From Thereva unica (Eukaryota > Arthropoda > Insecta > Diptera > Therevidae): a stretch of DNA of 64,000 bases. The notes beneath the pieces were generated by a model, which made no database searches, had not been told where the DNA came from, and saw only the letters and a program-made list of their open reading frames with translations. Below, in pieces: positions 11,921 to 22,005 of this stretch (positions within the stretch are counted from its first letter, which is position 1; every line of letters starts with the position of its first letter). The position numbers and the translations under genes are program-made. The stretch is taken from contig OX465281.1 in NCBI GenBank assembly GCA_949987705.1, forward strand, positions 198,139,112-198,203,111. The letters are read 5' to 3'.

Positions 11921-12002
11921 AATAAGGACATAAACGTAACGGGAGTTTTTTTTAAACCTTGGACACCTAAGAGCTGACCCGCCGCTCCTGACGTTACAAA
12001 TT

Positions 12003-12020
12003 TGGCGCCCGAGCAGGGAC
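12003..12020 (+). other. Primer binding site, tRNA-Lys type
   Basis: TGGCGCCCGAGCAGGGAC lies 4 bp after the 5' LTR. It matches the complement of the 3' end of tRNA-Lys(UUU) except for one base (G where the standard site has A). This is where minus-strand DNA synthesis would start. Confidence 0.85.
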
Positions 12021-12042
12021 TTTATATTAAGAGAAATTCACC

Positions 12043-13017
12043 ATGAAGGAAGGAATTGCATGGATATATCGTTTACGGAAAAACAAACTAGTGGAGGAAT
12101 TAGATATTAGGAGCTTGGATACTCACGGAACTGTGGACCAACTTAGAGAGCGATTAAGAACTGCCCTCAAGATGGCGAATCCGGAACAAGGCAGTTCGAA
12201 TCATCAGAATAATTTCATCAGTCAATTAGAGGTAGCTGACAGGGTGAGAAAATGGAGTTTAACGTTCGAGGGAAAAGATGTATTTGGATTCCTGGAAAGA
12301 GTGGAGGAAATGATTGCCACGTACGGCATAGCTAAGGACCAGTTACTAACAGTGTTACCATTACTGCTTCGAGGGAAAGCTTTACTGTGGTATCGAAATA
12401 ATTCTACCAGCTGGAAGACATGGGCCGAATTTGAAAAAGATTTCAAATTTTATTTTCTTCCGCCACGATTTCAAGTAACTTTAGAAGACGAAATCCAGAA
12501 TCGCACACAGGGACAAAACGAGAGCCTGAGAGAATTTATTGCTGCAATACAAACGTTAATGCGAAGATCTGGACTCATATCACCATCAGCTCAACTAGAC
12601 CGAATATTCAACAACATCCGACCCGACTACAAGCTCTACATTAAACAATCGGATTTTTCTACTCTAACCGAACTAGTCAAACTAGGAGAAGAATATGAAA
12701 GGATAAAGATGGAGCAACATACTTTTAGGCCACCACCTAGCCCTTCACAATCATGCATGCCAGAGACCGCTTACCAGTCCACAAACCGAAGAATACCTAG
12801 TGCCAGGACCGCTTCTATAAAAACCGACTATAATCCATCCGAATGCTGTTGGAGATGTGGTCAGCGAGGCCACACCAGGAGATATTGTGCGAGACCTCCC
12901 AGAAAATTTTGCTCACAATGTGGAAGGGACGGAATACTTACAAGAGATTGCTGCCGGAAGTCGGAAAACATAAACAGAGTCTTGGACAATGGAGGCCGAT
13001 CCAGGACCACAAACTAA
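12043..13017 (+). CDS. gag: Gag polyprotein of the Gypsy element
   Basis: An intact 324-residue ORF starting in a good context (CACCATGA) 22 bp after the primer site. Residues about 60-235 look like a Ty3/Gypsy capsid region, with tryptophans at W-Y-R-N-N and a YKLYIKQ segment. Two CCHC zinc knuckles follow at about 269-282 (CWRCGQRGHTRRYC, complete) and 290-303 (CSQCGRDGILTRDC). In the second the histidine is replaced by isoleucine, so it probably cannot bind zinc normally. Gag would form the particle and package RNA. The stop overlaps the pol frame, which lies at -1, so pol is probably made by -1 frameshifting. No canonical slippery heptamer in the right phase was found. Confidence 0.92.
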   Translation: MKEGIAWIYRLRKNKLVEELDIRSLDTHGTVDQLRERLRTALKMANPEQGSSNHQNNFISQLEVADRVRKWSLTFEGKDVFGFLERVEEMIATYGIAKDQLLTVLPLLLRGKALLWYRNNSTSWKTWAEFEKDFKFYFLPPRFQVTLEDEIQNRTQGQNESLREFIAAIQTLMRRSGLISPSAQLDRIFNNIRPDYKLYIKQSDFSTLTELVKLGEEYERIKMEQHTFRPPPSPSQSCMPETAYQSTNRRIPSARTASIKTDYNPSECCWRCGQRGHTRRYCARPPRKFCSQCGRDGILTRDCCRKSENINRVLDNGGRSRTTN

Positions 13018-16000
13018 AGGACTCCAAAAACGAATCCAGCCGCTTGAATACCTACCATTCATATTCCGACAATAGGATATTTATAAACATCGAGATTGCT
13101 AGTATGTCTTTTAAAGCACTAATAGATACCGGGGCAGTTTGTTCAGTCATACATAAGCCATGGAGTGTTCCAGAGATGCAAACACTTAGGAACGATTTTG
13201 AAATTACCCAGTCCTAAGAAAATAACTCTAGCAGACGGAAGGAAAGTAGAAATCACTCAATCATTGGTACTACCTTGCACAATAGGAAATTATTTTTTTG
13301 AACAAGGATTCTTTATTGTTCCTAATCTCATCGAGGGAATAATCTTGGGGATGGACGGGCTGATAGTTGGAAATTTTGAATGTACTTGTTTTGACCAAAC
13401 ATTCTGCAGTGTACCAAAGATTTCCACATTAGAAAGTTCTCCGGCAACAGAAAAAGAAAAGTTAAATGAATTTCTTCAGAGAGAGCTACCTAAATTTGAA
13501 AAACTGAGAGGACCCACCAACCTAGCAGAACATGAAATCCGGCTAAAAGACTTCACCCCCGTAAAGCAACGTTATATACCAAGGAATCCTGCCATGCAAC
13601 AAATTATAGATGCCGAAGTCAACAAAATGATATCTGACGACATTATTGAACGATCCAACAGCCCGTACAGTTCGCCTATAATCCTCGCTAGAAAGAAGGA
13701 TGGCCGTTACCGTTTCTGTATAGATTTCCGTAAAGTCAACAGTTTATCAATTAAGGACGCTTACCCGTTGCCGCAAATCAATTACATCTTGGATCAATTA
13801 AAAGAAGCAAAATATATATCTACGCTGGACTTACATCAAGGGTACTGGCAGGTACCATTAAAACTAGCTAGCCGACCAATAACTGCTTTTACAGTACCAG
13901 GAAAAGGGTTGTTCCAGTTCAAAGTTATGCCATTTGGCTTACACTCCGCTCCCGCTACTTTTCAACGTTTGTTGGACCAGATCATAGGACCAGAAATGCA
14001 GAATAAAGCTTTTGTATATCTAGATGATATTATTATCATTGGAAAAACTTTTGAGGAACATCTAAGCAATCTAGAGACCGTATTTCATAAACTTCAAAGA
14101 GCAAATTTGAAATTGAATCTGGAAAAATGTAATTTTTGTCAAAAAGAATCAAAATATTTAGGACACGTCGTTAGCAACCACGGCATTCGAACCGACCCGG
14201 AGAAAGTAGAAGCTGTTCAGAAGATACCAGCCCCAAGAAATACAAAGGAATTAAGACGCTTTCTAGGTATGGCATCCTGGTACCGAAGATTTGTACAAAA
14301 TTTCTCCCAGATAACCGCTCCGCTAAATAAATTATTAAAAAAGAATAAGAAATGGATTTGAGGAACATAGCTTTCAGGAATTAAAAGAAAAATTAACTAC
14401 CGCACCAGTATTATCTTCTCCTGACTTTGTGGAACCATTCACTTTACAAACTGACGCAAGCCAAGAAGGTCTAGGAGTAGTGCTTACGCGAAAACTGAAT
14501 GGAGCAGAACGGGTAATATCCTACGCAAGTAGAAGCCTAAACCCAGCCGAGAAGAACTATACAGTATCAGAAAAGGAATGCTTAGCAGTTGTATGGGGTA
14601 TAAGGAAAATGAGGCCATATCTCGAAGGATATCACTTTACCGTCATAACAGACCATTTGTCTCTTAGGTGGCTAAACTCAATAGAAAATCCTACTGGCCG
14701 TTTGGCACGCTGGTCGGTTGAACTTCAGCAATACGACTTTGACATTCAGTACCGGAAAGGATCCTTGAATAAAGTTGCAGATACCCTGTCAAGACAACCA
14801 CTGCCGGATCCCCGTATACTGGAACCAGGTACTTTGACCACAATTTCGGAAAGCAACTACTGCCCTTGGTACCGTCACAAGATAACCGAAGTCCGGAAAT
14901 CACCTACGACTCATCCAGATTATATGATCTAGGATGGTGATTTATATCATCATATACACGACCGCCTTGATTTTACCGACCGAAATTCGGTATGGAAATT
15001 ATGCATACCGAAACCGCTCCGCTCCGAGGTCCTGAGAATCAACCATGATATTCCAACAGCCGGACATCTGGGGATAACCAAAACCATTACACGAATCGCT
15101 CAGACTTACTACTGGCCTGGGATGTTCAGAGACATAGCTAAGTATGTAAGGAGTTGTCCGTCCTGTTTAAGGTTTAAACTTTCGCAACAAAAGGTCGCCG
15201 GAAAGATGCATATGACCAAAGTAAATGAACCTTGGGAAATGGTTTCAACGGATCTAATAGGACCCTTGCCGCGTTCCAGTCAAGGCCACGCCTTTATTTT
15301 GGTATTCCAAGATAAGTTTACAAAGTGGACCGAAATACAACCACTCCGCCAAGCCACCGCCTCCGCAGTAACTAAAACTTTTAAGGAAAGAATAATTACT
15401 AAATTTGGCTGCCCACGAAGTCTCATTTCAGACAACGGAGTACAATATACTAGTAAAATTTTCCAACACCTCCTCAGAGAATTCAAGATAGAACACCGAA
15501 CAACCGCTCCCTATTCTCCACAAGCAAATCCTACCGAAAGGGTAAATAAAGTACTGGAAACTATGATTGCTCAGTATGTGGAAAAGAATCACCGAAATTG
15601 GGATAAATATCTACCGGAATTATCGTTCGCACTAAATACCAGTGTTCATGAGTCTACTGGCTTTACACCCGCATATTTAAATTTCGGCCGGGAGTTAAAC
15701 CTACCAACACCTCTGCTAAATAAGGCAAATAAAATCTCACAAGAAGACCGTATCCACCAACTATCTGAAGCTTACGAAATAGTTCGTTTAAATATGGGAA
15801 GAGCTTTCTCTAAGCAAAGTCATTATTACAATCTTCGCCGTAGGGAATGGAAACCAAGAGTAGGCGAAAAAGTTCTCCGGAAGACACATTTCCTATCCTC
15901 CGCACCAAACTATTTCTCATCAAAACTAGCTCCCAAGTACGAAGGGCCGTTTACAACGTACAAGATAATATCACCCGTTATAGTGGAACTTAAAGATGAC

Positions 16001-16075
16001 TCTGGCAAGACAGTAGGAAAAGCTCACATAAAAGATCTGAAACCAATTCCCCACGATTCCAATGAAAAATCCTAA
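13018..16075 (+). pseudogene. pol: Pol polyprotein (PR-RT-RNase H-IN) of the Gypsy element, broken
   Basis: Protease shows the catalytic LIDTGA motif near 13,125. The frame is lost between about 13,150 and 13,215, where a 1-base indel is needed to join it to the ILGMD end of protease and RT. RT has the fingers DGRYRFCIDFRKVN, the LDLHQGYWQVP block and the active site YLDD (near 14,017-14,028). A second indel occurs near the A-run at 14,335-14,360. RNase H follows (TDASQEGLGVVL, the SEKECLAVVWG block, TDH). An in-frame TAG sits at 14,930-14,932. The integrase has an H-H-C-C finger, catalytic D (STDLIGPLP), D (SDNGVQYTS) and E (NPTERVNK), and a C-terminal GPF/Y-like module, ending at 16,075. 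All catalytic residues are present; only the frame is disrupted. Confidence 0.93.
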
Positions 16076-16165
16076 AGCATTTCCAATATCCTAAAACATC
16101 CATTGGGGCCGCCCACTTAAGAAGAAACATAATTAAATCACAACCGTACGAGCCCAGTCGCAGTC

Positions 16166-16991
16166 ATGGAGAAATCATCACCAACAGTTGGGGCCTCGGT
16201 AGTCTAGAGGTAAGGCGCCTGACTGCTATCCCCAGAGGTCCCGGGTTCGAATCCCGGCGGCGCCACGGTCCTTCGCCTTTCCCACCTAACTTTCCTTCTT
16301 TCTTCTTCCCTCTTTACATTCCTGATTCCCCTGTCATAGCCTTCCCTAGTCCTCCCCCGCTCCACCAAGCGCATGCCATCGGTTGGTTGATGAGATTCAA
16401 CTCGTTTCAGGAGGCATAACACTCCAGCGAGTTGTTCTCGACGCCCCGATGTCAGAGTCGCGAAATGGTTGTGAGTAGGTGGAATAAAATATCGCGGCTA
16501 GGTTGTGACAGTTACTTCCTTCTCTTCTCTCTATCTTCCGGCTAGAGCTGCTGTTCGACATTCACTCTATACGAAAAATAGATTGTCGGCAGTACAAAGG
16601 GACTTTCCCTAAGCCTCTAGTCTGTCACATAAAAAAAAAAAAAAAGTCGCCAGCCACTCCGGTCTTGTGGGTAGACGGATGGTCACCCATACCAGTATCA
16701 CCAATACCCGCTACGCCATCAAGTTCACCAACTAGAAGCACTACACCTCTTGAACACACAACCTGGGACTCACCCCCACCGAAGAGACCACGGCTAGTAA
16801 ATCCCGAAAATAAGGAAAATGAAAAGGCGCAGCAAGTCAAAGTGTCTATACCTTGGACGAAAATCATTCGGGGAAAGTCGTACCGATTCCGATTTGGTGA
16901 CAACAGGGAGAACCAAGTAAGAATCCGGCTAAGACAGGACGGCACAGCAACCATCGGAGGAGTGCTTGTTACCAAAAACATAAAGCTATAA
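16166..16991 (+). pseudogene. Third ORF of the Gypsy element, split by a SINE
   Basis: An ATG at 16,166 opens a short frame (MEKSSPTVG) that runs straight into the SINE. After the SINE poly(A), an open frame continues to 16,991 with KSPATPVLW, a proline/serine-rich stretch, a basic PPKRPR patch (possible nuclear signal) and a C-terminal domain ending VLVTKNIKL. It occupies the position where envelope genes lie in errantiviruses, but it has no signal peptide, membrane segment or cysteine pattern, so it is not env-like. I do not recognise the family. The similar residues on both sides of the SINE (KSSPT and KSPAT) suggest an aged target duplication. Confidence 0.55.
16190..16645 (+). mobile_element. 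tRNA-derived SINE
   Basis: The 5' part is tRNA-like, with an A box (TAGTCTAGAGG, 16,200-16,210), a B box (GGTTCGAATCC, 16,244-16,254) and a T-stem CCGGG/CCCGG. The anticodon stem does not pair properly and the acceptor stem has two mismatches, so this is not a functional tRNA gene. A pyrimidine-rich, tRNA-unrelated body of about 370 bp follows and ends in a 15-base A tail (16,631-16,645). RNA polymerase III would transcribe it from the internal promoter; a LINE in trans would copy it. It interrupts the third ORF of the Gypsy element. No exact target duplication is visible. Confidence 0.75.
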
Positions 16992-17178
16992 CAGCGAACA
17001 GAAGCGAACTAGTTTTAAGATTTTTTTGTATTGTTGAATGAATTTTTTTTAGAGTCTAGTTTTAAGATATTTTTATTTCGAGGAACGATTTTTTTTGCTT
17101 TTGCTGTATTATTAAGAATTAGAATTTAAGAAAAAAAAATGTATATGGATATATAATAAAGAAAATGTACCATTTTTT

Positions 17179-17195
17179 AGGAAAAGGGGAGGAGG
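17179..17195 (+). other. Polypurine tract
   Basis: AGGAAAAGGGGAGGAGG directly abuts the TGTAACG start of the 3' LTR. It is the expected primer for plus-strand DNA synthesis. Confidence 0.9.
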
Positions 17196-17942
17196 TGTAA
17201 CGAAACAAGCCGCTGTAAATAATAAACCCAACGGCACCACCGCTGTTAACAAAAACAAGACACAACCGCTGAATAAGTTGCTGACATTTCCACAACAGAA
17301 CAGCGCAGCGCAGCAAGGCACCAATATAAAAGGCCGGTGCCTGGCTGCGAAAGTCAGTCGTGATCAGACAGTGGAAGAGGTGATTCCTCTGCCTGATAAC
17401 TGAACAGACCCATAGGAGAGTTGATCGTATGGTTCATGTACAGACGACCGATACCTTTTCAAACCACGGAGAGTTGATCCAGTGGTAACGAAAGACCAAT
17501 ACATTTACAAGCACCGGAGAGTTGATCCAGTGGTGCCGACCGACCGATACATTTACCCGCCACGGAGAGTTGATCCAGTGGTGCCGACCGACCGATACAA
17601 TTACCGGCCACGGAGAGTTGATCCAGTGGCGCCGAACGACCGATACATTTACCGGCCACGGAGAGTTGATTCAGTGGCGCCGACCGACCGATACATTTAC
17701 CGGCCACGGAGAGTTGATCCAGTGGCGCCGACCGACCGATACATTTACCGGCCACGGAGAGTTGATCCAGTGGCGCCGACCGACTTACACCTTTTCCATT
17801 TCCATCTCTTTCCCTCCCTTGATAGCTTTGTAACATAGTTGTATATAATATTATAATCAATAAAAATAAGGACATAAACGTAACGGGAGTTTTTTTTAAA
17901 CCTTGGACACCTAAGAGCTGACCCGCCGCTCCTGACGTTACA
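17196..17942 (+). repeat. 3' LTR
   Basis: 747 bp, TGTAACG to CGTTACA. It is 48 bp longer than the 5' LTR because of one additional tandem unit. Other visible differences are one substitution in the leader (GATCAGACAG against GATCAGATAG) and one in a repeat unit. Followed by GGTT. Confidence 0.95.
17467..17787 (+). repeat. 48-bp tandem repeats in 3' LTR (6 full units plus partial)
   Basis: Same unit as in the 5' LTR, starting at 17,467 and recurring every 48 bp to the partial unit at 17,755. One unit has GATTCAG in place of GATCCAG. Confidence 0.95.
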
Positions 17943-17971
17943 GGTTTAATATATTGTATTTTTTTATTAAA

Positions 17972-18063
17972 TACGGTAAACAAATTGCTGCGTATATCAC
18001 CTCTGCTCAACAAATTATTATACGGTAAACAAATTGCTGCGTATATCACCTCTGCTCAACAAA
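17972..18063 (+). repeat. 43-bp direct duplication
   Basis: A 43-bp segment starting TACGGTAAACAAATTGCTGC occurs at 17,972-18,014 and again, identically, at 18,021-18,063, separated by TTATTA. It lies just outside the Gypsy element. Confidence 0.9.
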
Positions 18064-18089
18064 TCTGCAAGTTTTGAAGCAGAGATTTA

Positions 18090-18415
18090 CTGAGTTTCCA
18101 TTAGAGTTCAACTAGAGTCAAGTAGATATACGTCATGGAAACAGACACAGTTAAGAGTTTTCATTAAAGATTTTCAACTATCCTCAACTCAACGAAAATA
18201 TGTAGGTTGAACTGAGTCACTGGCAAAATGAAAATGATGTGCCTCGCTTGGACGTCAGAAGAGACTTTATATTAAATAAATACGTTTGAAGAAATGTCTA
18301 TAACAAAATTAATTTATGGAAAAAGATGAAGGAAAGCAGAAGTCACCAATGGAAACGCATACAGTTAAGTCACTGAGTTGAAGTGTCATTTCAACTCAAC
18401 CACAACTCAACTCGA
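18090..18415 (-). mobile_element. Tc1/mariner-like MITE copy, truncated
   Basis: Begins TA-CTGAGTTTCCAT at 18,088 and matches, in inverted orientation, the MITE at 48,465-48,873 through shared blocks such as CTCGCTTGGACGTCAGAAGA and a CATTTCAACTCAACCACAA block. The far end lacks the matching terminus, so this copy is truncated or rearranged near 18,415. Confidence 0.65.
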
Positions 18416-19059
18416 CTTCAGAGAAGTGACATTTTAGGATTTGACGAACGCTCGTTAAGTTTGTTCGTCCACATGGGTGCAAGAAATTATGAAGCAACCA
18501 CAAATGAATCCTAAGTAAAGTTAATTTCGAGTTTCACAAATGTTGAATTGCAAGAAATGCTAAAACATCTTATTATAGAAACATTACATATATCGAAAAT
18601 AAAAAAGTTTTACTATATGAATAATATTTTAATGGGTCTAAAATCAACAACGTGCAGAAAGAAGTATTTTAAATAAAAAGAATCGAAAAGAATCGAGATT
18701 TAATATAAAATCTTAATTCGCGGCAACATGTTTTTACGTATTCGCGTCTTTTGTTTTTTCTCTTTGCCTACTAGACAGCTCAGCGTTGTGTGTATTTCCT
18801 TCGCCTTCTATGATCCCACAATCGGCCATCCTGCTTTTGAGGTCGCCCCCGACATCATCCGTCGATGTGACACGTCGACGTCGATGTGTTCAGCTCATCT
18901 TTCAATCTCGGTCAATCTTGTCCTGATCTGATTCGGTTTCATAATCGAGCTGCTCCGGTTGACTTCATATGATCCGTGGAGGTACTCGTGAAATTGGGTC
19001 CTTCATGTTCTCTAACTTTTTCTACTTTGTAACGATTATTTCGCAATTTCGTCGTTATC
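18416..19059. other. Noncoding, nothing recognised
   Basis: AT-rich sequence with one short ORF (18,728-18,931, plus) that shows no known motif. It lies between a MITE fragment and the minus-strand Gypsy relic. Confidence 0.4.
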
Positions 19060-21080
19060 CTGTAAGGTCCTAAAAATTTCGTTTGGAGCTTAATCCCTGG
19101 AACTCGCTGTGTTTTCTGGATATCAACTGAGTGCAGTTATAGGTGACTGCTTCCCTTCGTCTTCGGTTGTAAGCTTTCTTATTTTCTTCTTGTATTTTTG
19201 CAATATAGTTTTTCGCTTCTTCCCTAAGAACGGTCTGGTAATGTTCAAAGGAAATGATGTGCGTTTCTTCTAAAAGTTCTCGTAGTTTTAGATGTTCCTT
19301 TGAACACATAGGACATCCGATTAATACTTCAAACGGTGTTCTACTCCGGTGGTAAGTCACATTCAAATACTGTTGTGCAATATTCACATACTTGTGCCAT
19401 TCGGCTGCTTTAGGTGTTGCCATGTTTGTAAGGATGGGAATAACAGTTCTATTTACTCTCTATACTTGACCGTTCCCAAGCGGCACTCCTGTTGTGACCA
19501 ACACATGCTCAATTCCCTCTTGCTCATAGTAATCATTGAAAGCATAACGATCCGATCCGATATAATGCGTCTGGGATTTCCAAATATGACGGCTTCTTTA
19601 GTCTATCTAAAACCTCACACTACGTACATTTCACCGGATACAGCCAGGTAAATTTGGTAAAAGCGTCTACCACCGCGAACAAATGATTATAACTTTTTTT
19701 CGTCGACTGCATGGGACCTACGTGATCAATGTGGTAAGTAACCCATGGCAAATCACCTTTGTCGGTAGGGTTCAAATGCCCTTCCACCTTTCCGGATTTT
19801 CTTTCAACCAAAATACATCGTATGCAGTTTTTTTTATGAATTTCTGTATCCTTTCACGCATTCTGGAAAACAAAAATTGCTGCCCGATCATATATTCTGT
19901 CTTTTTCCAACCTAAATGTCCTTTTTCATGTGTTTGTCGGATGACTTCTTGTTGCATCGACCTTGGAACGACTAACAATAAATTGCCGTCTTGTTGTTTG
20001 TATAAAATATCGCGTTGGATTACGAATCTCGCATCAATAGTATTTTTCACATTTTCCGTTAATTTCATAAGTTCCACGTCATTTTTTTGAGAATTTTGTT
20101 TCGTTGTAATCAATCCCACTTGCTTCCCACTTGCTGTACAGTCAAAATATTAACTGGATTTCGACTTGAGCATCTACATCTCATCGATGTGCCAGAGCGG
20201 TGTTCGACCGTGCATAGAAATTCTTCGATTAATAGCGCCCAATGAGCAACACCCAAACACATATCTTTTTTAGCCAGTCTATCACTATTTTTATTGGTAT
20301 ACCTAATAAGTACACACGAAACTTCTTGAGCGCCTTTACAACCGCTAATATTTTCAACTCCTAGCTGGTATATTTTTCTTCAACAAGTGATGTCTTCCAA
20401 CTGGGGTAATATACCGGATGCAATTTTCCATCTTCGGTATCTTTCTGTATTAGGATTGCGCCTATACCATACATGCTAGAATCTCCATGTAATTCTGTTG
20501 CAGGTCCGACTCGATACAACTTAAGCACTGGTTCTTCCGTTAGTGGTCTTTTAAGGCTTTCGAATGCGAGTTCTTGTTCCCTTTTGAATTCCAGCTTCCT
20601 TCTGTCTCATAATAATTGGGACAAGGGTCTAGCAGTCAACGCAAAATGGGGAATGAGCTTCCGAAAATAGCCTGTTAGTTCTAGAAAGGATTGAATTCGC
20701 TTTAGCGTTGACGGTTTCGGAAAGTTAGCTACAGCCAAAATCTTTTTATTACATGATTTTCGATAATGTAGCCTAGATATTCGACTCTTCTTACCAACAT
20801 CTGACATTTTCTCCAATTTATCATCAAACCGTATTCGCTCGCTGTTTTAAGCACTTGCCTCAACTTTTCTAAGCCATCATCTCCGTCTTTTCCTGGTCGT
20901 CATTAAGTCACAAAAAACAGCTCTTATGTATCTCTGGAAACAAGCAGGGGAATTATTAAGTCCGAATGGGGTTCTTAAAAACTCAAATTGGCCACCTGGT
21001 ATAATAAAAGATATGTAACCTACGCTATCATCTTCGATAGGTACATGAAAGAATCCGTCTTTTAAATCAACTGTTTGTTT
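19060..21080 (-). pseudogene. pol: Old Ty3/Gypsy pol relic (RT to integrase)
   Basis: Read from right to left, the decayed pieces are in Gypsy order. RT has DLKDGFFHVPIE and LRTPFGLNNSPACFQRY (20,900-21,080). A connection segment follows (FLELTGYFRKLIPHFA, 20,640-20,700), then RNase H-like pieces with HGDSSMYGIGAIL and KYTS-ELKILAVVKAL (20,270-20,600). Next come an integrase zinc region with H-EKGHLGWKKTEYMI (19,900-19,970), an integrase core start with YHIDHVGPMQ (near 19,720) and an integrase tail with YHRSRTPFEVLIGCP (19,310-19,350). Multiple stops and frameshifts occur, and the YxDD box is lost. No LTRs were found. The proteins differ from those of the element at 11.3-17.9 kb, so it is a separate, much older lineage. 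Confidence 0.85.
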
Positions 21081-21085
21081 TTTGT

Positions 21086-21205
21086 GAATGCTGTTGCTTA
21101 CAAATTCTGGGGCCTGCTGGTTCGGCTACGAATGCTTCACATACACATAAAAAAAGTTTTCACCCCTTTAACCACAGTATTTATCATATAAAGTTGGACC
21201 AGTAT
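21086..21205 (+). mobile_element. Fragment of the hAT MITE family seen at 33,605
   Basis: Matches about 33,766-33,885 of the complete copy: GCTGTTGCTTACAAATTCTG, then CGAATGCTTCACATAC, then TATAAAGTTGGACCA. Neither end is preserved. It abuts the RT end of the Gypsy relic. Confidence 0.65.
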
Positions 21206-22005
21206 AGTTGTTTTCAAACGTCGTGACATCTCGCGCATGTTCCCCAGCTAAGCTCTTAAAAATGTTTAAAAGCTCAGACAAAAGCTTCATTTAACTCCTC
21301 CTATCAAATCACTTGCTGCCATGTAATCAGTCGCGACTGCGTATTGCCAAAGGGAGGTTTATTTTTCTGGGACTTCAATGATTATTTAAAAAATTTACAA
21401 ATTACGACTGAAAAACACCCGTTTTTATATATTTTTTTAATTTTAAGGTTTCTGTATTTTACACATATGCTACAGAAATAATTTGTAGCAATTTCTACTA
21501 AAAAATATGAAATTTGTACTTTTATCACTTTGATTAATAGATTGTTGACATTTTCCGCCAGTCGCAAGCGCGCTTCTGCTTGGGGAGGTTGTGTTGCTTG
21601 CGGCTGCGGAGAACTCTCAATTTATGAATGAAAATGCTCATATATTTAAAAGAAATTTTTCCAGCAATTCTTTTAATTTATTATAAATTTAGGGATGAGT
21701 AATAATTAGCATAATTATAGTAAAATTATGCTTATTACGATGGATAAACTGACTTGGTTGAGCAGGAGTTTTACATGTATTTAAAAGCTCTGCTCAGCAC
21801 ATATAAAGATTAATTAACTTTATTCATTCGGCACGCGCGCATCCCTACCAAATTATTTTGTTGAGTTTTTTCTGCGTTTGTTGCCGTTTTAACTAAAAAG
21901 CGGGGAAATGATAAAACAATATTTATAAAATTGCAATGAGGTGCGCAGAACTGTTCAAATTTTTTGTGTAACGGAGTTTGAAAAAATCTATAGGGGAGAA
22001 GTGGC
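21206..22005. other. Noncoding, nothing recognised
   Basis: AT-rich sequence without motif-bearing ORFs or detected element ends. Confidence 0.4.

Larger units (their letters stand above)
11300..11998 (+). repeat. 5' LTR
   Basis: 699 bp, TGTAACG to CGTTACA. Contains a TATA box, a CA-type initiator region about 30 bp later, an array of 48-bp repeats, and an AATAAA signal near the 3' end. It is followed after 4 bp by the primer binding site. Confidence 0.95.
11300..17942 (+). mobile_element. Full-length Ty3/Gypsy LTR retrotransposon (6.64 kb)
   Basis: Two direct LTRs start TGTAACG and end CGTTACA (7-bp inverted ends). They enclose a tRNA-Lys-like primer binding site, gag, pol in the Gypsy order (protease, RT, RNase H, integrase), a third short ORF, and a polypurine tract right before the 3' LTR. 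GGTT flanks both sides (11,296-11,299 and 17,943-17,946), a 4-bp target duplication typical of many Gypsy elements. The LTRs differ by one 48-bp repeat unit and about two substitutions, so the insertion is young. Pol is nevertheless broken by two frameshifts and one stop, and a SINE-like segment lies between pol and the 3' LTR. Confidence 0.95.

Noticed and set aside
11563..11931. Repeat protein with 16-residue units (SAPLDQLSVAGKCIGR)
   Set aside because: An artefact of 48-bp LTR repeats that keep several frames open on both strands; also seen in the 3' LTR.
12900..12912. Slippery site for gag-pol frameshifting (AAAATTTT)
   Set aside because: The run is in the wrong phase relative to gag codons for a standard X-XXY-YYZ shift.
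16190..16262. Functional tRNA gene
   Set aside because: A and B boxes are good, but the anticodon stem fails to pair, the acceptor stem has two mismatches, and a SINE body with a poly(A) tail follows.
16204..16422. Minus-strand ORF with GFEPGTSG
   Set aside because: This is the well-known antisense translation of a tRNA-type B box, here in the SINE, not a protein.
16166..16991. Envelope gene of an errantivirus
   Set aside because: No signal peptide, membrane segment, furin-like site or cysteine pattern.
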